Origin: Algorimicrobium sp002414705
GTDB lineage: Bacteria > Bacteroidota > Bacteroidia > Flavobacteriales > Flavobacteriaceae
Direction: 5' to 3'
DNA length: 64,000 bases
NCBI GenBank assembly: GCA_963972425.1
Contig: CAXAUF010000010.1
Span: forward strand, 1 to 64,000
Shown: positions 61,126 to 64,000 of the stretch, one piece after another
Position numbering within the stretch: position 1 is the first letter of the stretch
Layout of the letters: every line of letters begins with the position of its first letter
Program-made: the position numbers and the translations under genes
Notes under the pieces: generated by a model
The model's database searches: none
The model's input: the letters and a program-made list of their open reading frames with translations, nothing else
What the model was told of the DNA's origin: nothing

Positions 61126-61977
61126 TTAAGCCTTTTTAATGATATAAATAAGAGAAGAATGCTCACCCGAACGCTTTGCTGCACGATTAGATTTAAAACC
61201 AATGGCAATTGCTTTTAAAAAATTCATTTTACCTGTTTTATATTTTTCAGAAAGTAAACTCACATAATACGCATCAAAAATCATAGGTTTTGTTTCAATA
61301 ACTTTTAGTCCATGAGATTCCATTAATTGACTCATTCCTTTTTTTGAAAAATGCCAAAGATGTCTTGGCACATCATAAGCTGCCCAGAAGTTTTTATAGT
61401 ATTCCGCATCATAACTTTGATAATTTGGAACGGCAATAATTAACGTACCTGAATTTTTTAAGAGTGTTTTATAAACACGTATTTGTTCTTGTAAATCTGG
61501 TAAATGTTCCAATACATGCCAAAGGGTTATAACGTCAAAACTTTCTTTTTCTAAATTAGAAAGTTCAACTATATCTTGAACTGAATTTTTGGTTTTAATA
61601 TTAGCAATGTTTCGAGCTTCTAGATTAGGTTCAATACCGGAAACTGTCCAATTATCTTGTTGAGCTGTTTGTAAAAAATCGCCAGTTCCACAGCCAATGT
61701 CCAGTAAGTTTTTATCGGAATTACAGTATGAATTAATCAATTTCAATTTACGCTTAAGTGCAATAGACCGAACTACGTGATAGGCTTTTTCAAACAAATT
61801 TCGTTTAGAATCTGTGTGCGAAATATAATCTTCACTTTTATAATAAGCTGGTAATTTTTCTAATTTAGGTTGTGGTGTTGTTACCAGAATTTCAAAATTA
61901 GAATGCATTTCTAATTGAAATATTTCTTTGGAAACGGAATAATCTGGAACCTGAAAATTGTAATTACTGTCTTTCAC
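61126..61977 (-). CDS. Class I SAM-dependent methyltransferase
   Basis: The 283-residue protein starts with GTG at 61977 (the next Met is residue 24) and has the SAM motif I LLDIGCGTGDFLQTAQ near residues 89-104, motif II FDVITLWHVLEHLPDLQEQ near 143-161 and LKNSGTLIIAVPNYQSYDAEY near 170, the pattern of Methyltransf_23/UbiG-like enzymes. Substrate unknown. It lies 9 bases after the lipoprotein gene stop, in the same direction, in the run that begins with mnmG. Confidence 0.9.
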   Translation of the reverse strand: MKDSNYNFQVPDYSVSKEIFQLEMHSNFEILVTTPQPKLEKLPAYYKSEDYISHTDSKRNLFEKAYHVVRSIALKRKLKLINSYCNSDKNLLDIGCGTGDFLQTAQQDNWTVSGIEPNLEARNIANIKTKNSVQDIVELSNLEKESFDVITLWHVLEHLPDLQEQIRVYKTLLKNSGTLIIAVPNYQSYDAEYYKNFWAAYDVPRHLWHFSKKGMSQLMESHGLKVIETKPMIFDAYYVSLLSEKYKTGKMNFLKAIAIGFKSNRAAKRSGEHSSLIYIIKKA

Positions 61978-61986
61978 GTGTGCTAA

Positions 61987-62502
61987 TTAATATGCATTAA
62001 AACCCATTCGCATATCATTCAAATATCTTGAAACAATATATCTATAAAATGAATCTACTTTCAAACAGTCTTCACCAGAATCTGTTTGAGCAACAAAACT
62101 AATAAAATATTTATCTTTTCCTTTTTTATACACTTCAGGATCGTCTTTCTTAAAAATAACATCTGTAAAGTCGATATATTTTGATGAATCTTTACCACTT
62201 AAAACCCTAAAATTAATCCAAACATCTTCTACTTCTACTCTAAAATTGTACGGATTAAAACCAACTTCATCGGAATATCTAGAGCGCAAATATCTAGAAA
62301 AAACCGCAGGGCTTTTATAAATCTGAAACGTGAATTTATTTAGTTTACCTAAATCATCTTCGGCATTTTCATCACCATCTATAATATGATATCCATTAAC
62401 ATCTTGGACATTTTTAACGGGAATACACGATGAGATATTCAAAACAAAGAACACAAAACACAAGGTAAATCTGTGTCCAATTTTTGAAAATCTAAATCTC
62501 AT
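61987..62502 (-). CDS. Lipoprotein of unknown function downstream of mnmG
   Basis: The 171-residue protein starts at the ATG at 62502 (MRFRFSKIGHRFTL) and has a lipoprotein signal with Cys near residue 26 (LNISSCIPVKN). The remaining domain is Tyr/Asp-rich (RYLRSRYSDEVGFNPYNF and FYRYIVSRYLND). I do not recognise the family. An upstream ATG at 62538 would give 12 extra residues, but those codons are the parS palindrome itself and would spoil the signal peptide, so I reject it. Confidence 0.75.
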   Translation of the reverse strand: MRFRFSKIGHRFTLCFVFFVLNISSCIPVKNVQDVNGYHIIDGDENAEDDLGKLNKFTFQIYKSPAVFSRYLRSRYSDEVGFNPYNFRVEVEDVWINFRVLSGKDSSKYIDFTDVIFKKDDPEVYKKGKDKYFISFVAQTDSGEDCLKVDSFYRYIVSRYLNDMRMGFNAY

Positions 62503-62521
62503 TTGATATACATTCTTAAAA

Positions 62522-62537
62522 CGTTCCACGTGGAACA
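62522..62537. other. Candidate parS site (ParB-binding palindrome)
   Basis: CGTTCCACGTGGAACA contains the perfect 14-base palindrome GTTCCACGTGGAAC (62523-62536). Known parS sites follow the form TGTTNCACGTGNAACA, and this differs only in the first base. It sits between mnmG, an origin-linked gene in many bacteria, and the lipoprotein gene. ParB spreading from such sites organises and segregates the origin region. Confidence 0.8.
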
Positions 62538-62545
62538 TTATTAAA

Positions 62546-64000
62546 TTATCGTCCCATATACACTAATAACACCGAAATATCACTAGGCGAAACACCACTT
62601 ATTCGTGATGCTTGAGATATGGTTACAGGTTGAATTTTATTTAGTTTTTCCCGAGCTTCTGTGCTCATAGATTGCAGTCCAGAATAATCAAAATTCTTGG
62701 GTATTTTGATGTTTTCTAGCCTACTTAATTTATCAGCATTATTCTTTTCTTTATTAATATAACCAGCATATTTAACTTGAATTTCAGCTTGCTCAATTTC
62801 TTCAGTATCTAAATTATTATCTAAAACATAAGCATCTACACTTGCCACTTTTCTCATATCATTTATCGTGATATTTGGTCGCGCAAATATTTTAAACATC
62901 TTATCAGACTGCGTCATTGGTGCCGAATCATTCGCCTCTAAAATAGGATTAATCTCTTCTGGCTTAACACTTGTATCTCTAAAAAAATCGACAAAAGCTT
63001 CTGCTCTTTCGTGCTTTTCTTCCATGCGTTTCAAACGCTTTTCTGACGCTAACCCTAAATTAAAAGATAAAGGCGTTAACCTAATATCTGCATTATCTTG
63101 ACGCAATAAGGTTCTATATTCTGCTCGTGATGTAAACATTCTATACGGCTCTTCAGTCCCTTTAGTAATCAAATCGTCTACTAAAACACCTATATAAGCT
63201 TCACTTCGAGTTAGAATAAAAGGATCGCGTTCTTGTACTTTTAAGCTCGCATTTATTCCAGCCATTAACCCTTGCGAAGCTGCTTCTTCATAACCCGTAG
63301 TTCCATTAATTTGACCTGCGAAATACAAACCTTCTACTAACTTAGTTTCTAAAGTATGTTGTAATTGTGTCGGCGGGAAATAATCATATTCAATAGCATA
63401 TCCTGGACGGAAAAATTTCACATTTTCAAAACCTGCCACTGAACGCAAAGCTTTAAATTGTACATCTTCTGGCAAGGATGTAGAAAAACCATTTACATAA
63501 TACTCTACCGTATCCCAACCCTCTGGTTCTACAAATAATTGATGTCTATCCTTATCAGCGAAACGATTAATTTTATCTTCAATAGACGGACAATAGCGTG
63601 GCCCTAAACTTTGAATGCGACCATTAAACATGGGTGATCTATCAAAACCTTCGCGAAGTAAATCATGAACTTCATTACTGGTATACGTTAAATGGCAAGA
63701 ACGTTGTTTGGTTAACGGTTTTGTAACATCCAAATACGAGAATTTTTCTGGAACAGCATCACCAGGTTGTTCTACCATTTTAGAAAAATCCAACGAACGT
63801 CCATCTACACGAGGAGGCGTTCCTGTTTTCATTCTACCAGATTCAAAACCTAACTGAACAAGTTGTTCGGTGATTCCTGTTGCAGCGCGTTCGCCTGCTC
63901 GTCCACCTCCAAAATTTTTATCACCTATATGAATTAAACCATTTAAAAACGTCCCATTTGTCAATACGACACTTTTACATTTAATTTCAATTCCTAATGA
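62546..64000 (-). CDS. mnmG: tRNA uridine-5-carboxymethylaminomethyl modification enzyme MnmG, partial (5' end outside window)
   Basis: MnmG (GidA), with MnmE, modifies the wobble uridine of several tRNAs using FAD. The last 485 codons are present; the N-terminal FAD-binding part (about 140 residues) is beyond the right edge. Visible motifs are LTNGTFLNGLIHIGDKNFGG near the left of the fragment, GRMKTGTPPRVDGRSLDF, GPRYCPSIEDKINRFADK, GLYFAGQINGTTGYEEAASQG and MFTSRAEYRTLLRQDNADIRL. The frame is open through the window edge. The C-terminal helices end in SDISVLLVYMGR. Confidence 0.96.
   Translation of the reverse strand, partial: SLGIEIKCKSVVLTNGTFLNGLIHIGDKNFGGGRAGERAATGITEQLVQLGFESGRMKTGTPPRVDGRSLDFSKMVEQPGDAVPEKFSYLDVTKPLTKQRSCHLTYTSNEVHDLLREGFDRSPMFNGRIQSLGPRYCPSIEDKINRFADKDRHQLFVEPEGWDTVEYYVNGFSTSLPEDVQFKALRSVAGFENVKFFRPGYAIEYDYFPPTQLQHTLETKLVEGLYFAGQINGTTGYEEAASQGLMAGINASLKVQERDPFILTRSEAYIGVLVDDLITKGTEEPYRMFTSRAEYRTLLRQDNADIRLTPLSFNLGLASEKRLKRMEEKHERAEAFVDFFRDTSVKPEEINPILEANDSAPMTQSDKMFKIFARPNITINDMRKVASVDAYVLDNNLDTEEIEQAEIQVKYAGYINKEKNNADKLSRLENIKIPKNFDYSGLQSMSTEAREKLNKIQPVTISQASRISGVSPSDISVLLVYMGR

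Noticed and set aside
62503..62538. Upstream start of the lipoprotein gene, reading MFHVERF
   Set aside because: These codons are the parS palindrome, and including them would put 12 extra residues before an otherwise normal lipoprotein signal peptide.
1..64000. tRNA or rRNA genes
   Set aside because: I saw no cloverleaf-like or rRNA-like segment in the gaps, which are short and AT-rich; a covariance-model search would be needed to exclude small RNAs.

Overview
The window is AT-rich chromosomal DNA (roughly one third G+C by eye) from a member of the Flavobacteriaceae (Bacteroidota), probably a marine type. The evidence is the gliding/type IX secretion lipoprotein gene sprE, a broken gene with a type IX sorting domain, many Flavobacteria-restricted DUF proteins, bactofilin next to the ATP synthase genes, and promoters of the Bacteroidota form TTG-N18..22-TAnnTTTG with no strong Shine-Dalgarno sequences. 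No rRNA, tRNA, CRISPR array, insertion sequence or prophage was seen. No gene-free stretch exceeds about 240 bases.

Layout. (1) 1-5012, minus strand: the F1Fo ATP synthase operon (bactofilin, AtpZ-like, small membrane protein, atpB, atpE, atpF, atpH, an unexpected secreted protein, atpA running off the left edge). (2) 5031-7583: sprE. (3) 7688-11614: a PadR-headed operon with two related membrane proteins, a DUF5687 permease-like protein and an ABC ATPase. (4) 11714-18018: housekeeping genes (PaaE-like oxidoreductase, GT9 glycosyltransferase, DUF4254, upp, small membrane proteins, purD), with a short repeat-rich intergenic stretch near 12775-12993.

(5) 18101-50699: a large surface-polysaccharide locus. 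It encodes an initiating sugar-phosphate transferase, UDP-glucuronate and UDP-xylose synthesis (ugd, UXS), UDP-ManNAcA synthesis (wecB, wecC), dTDP-L-rhamnose synthesis (rfbABCD), glycosyltransferases, a flippase, three polymerase/ligase-like membrane proteins and a chain-length protein. Modification genes include a hexapeptide acetyltransferase, an MBOAT with an SGNH partner, a polysaccharide deacetylase-like protein and a complete sulfate activation set (cysC, cysD, cysN, cysQ) next to a sulfotransferase. No PAPS reductase or sulfite reductase is present here, so the locus most likely builds a sulfated, O-acetylated exopolysaccharide or O-antigen. Its middle (29.5-36.5 kb) is genetically unstable: a decayed second flippase, a frameshifted secreted sugar-dehydrogenase gene, and an MBOAT gene broken at a seven-T tract.

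(6) 50705-64000: conserved cell-envelope and housekeeping genes (DUF6909, GH3-like, M23 peptidase, tatA, DUF4837, LysM transglycosylase, pgk, holB, OmpH-like, methyltransferase, lipoprotein, mnmG running off the right edge). A near-perfect parS palindrome lies between the last lipoprotein gene and mnmG, which suggests that this end of the window is close to the replication origin.
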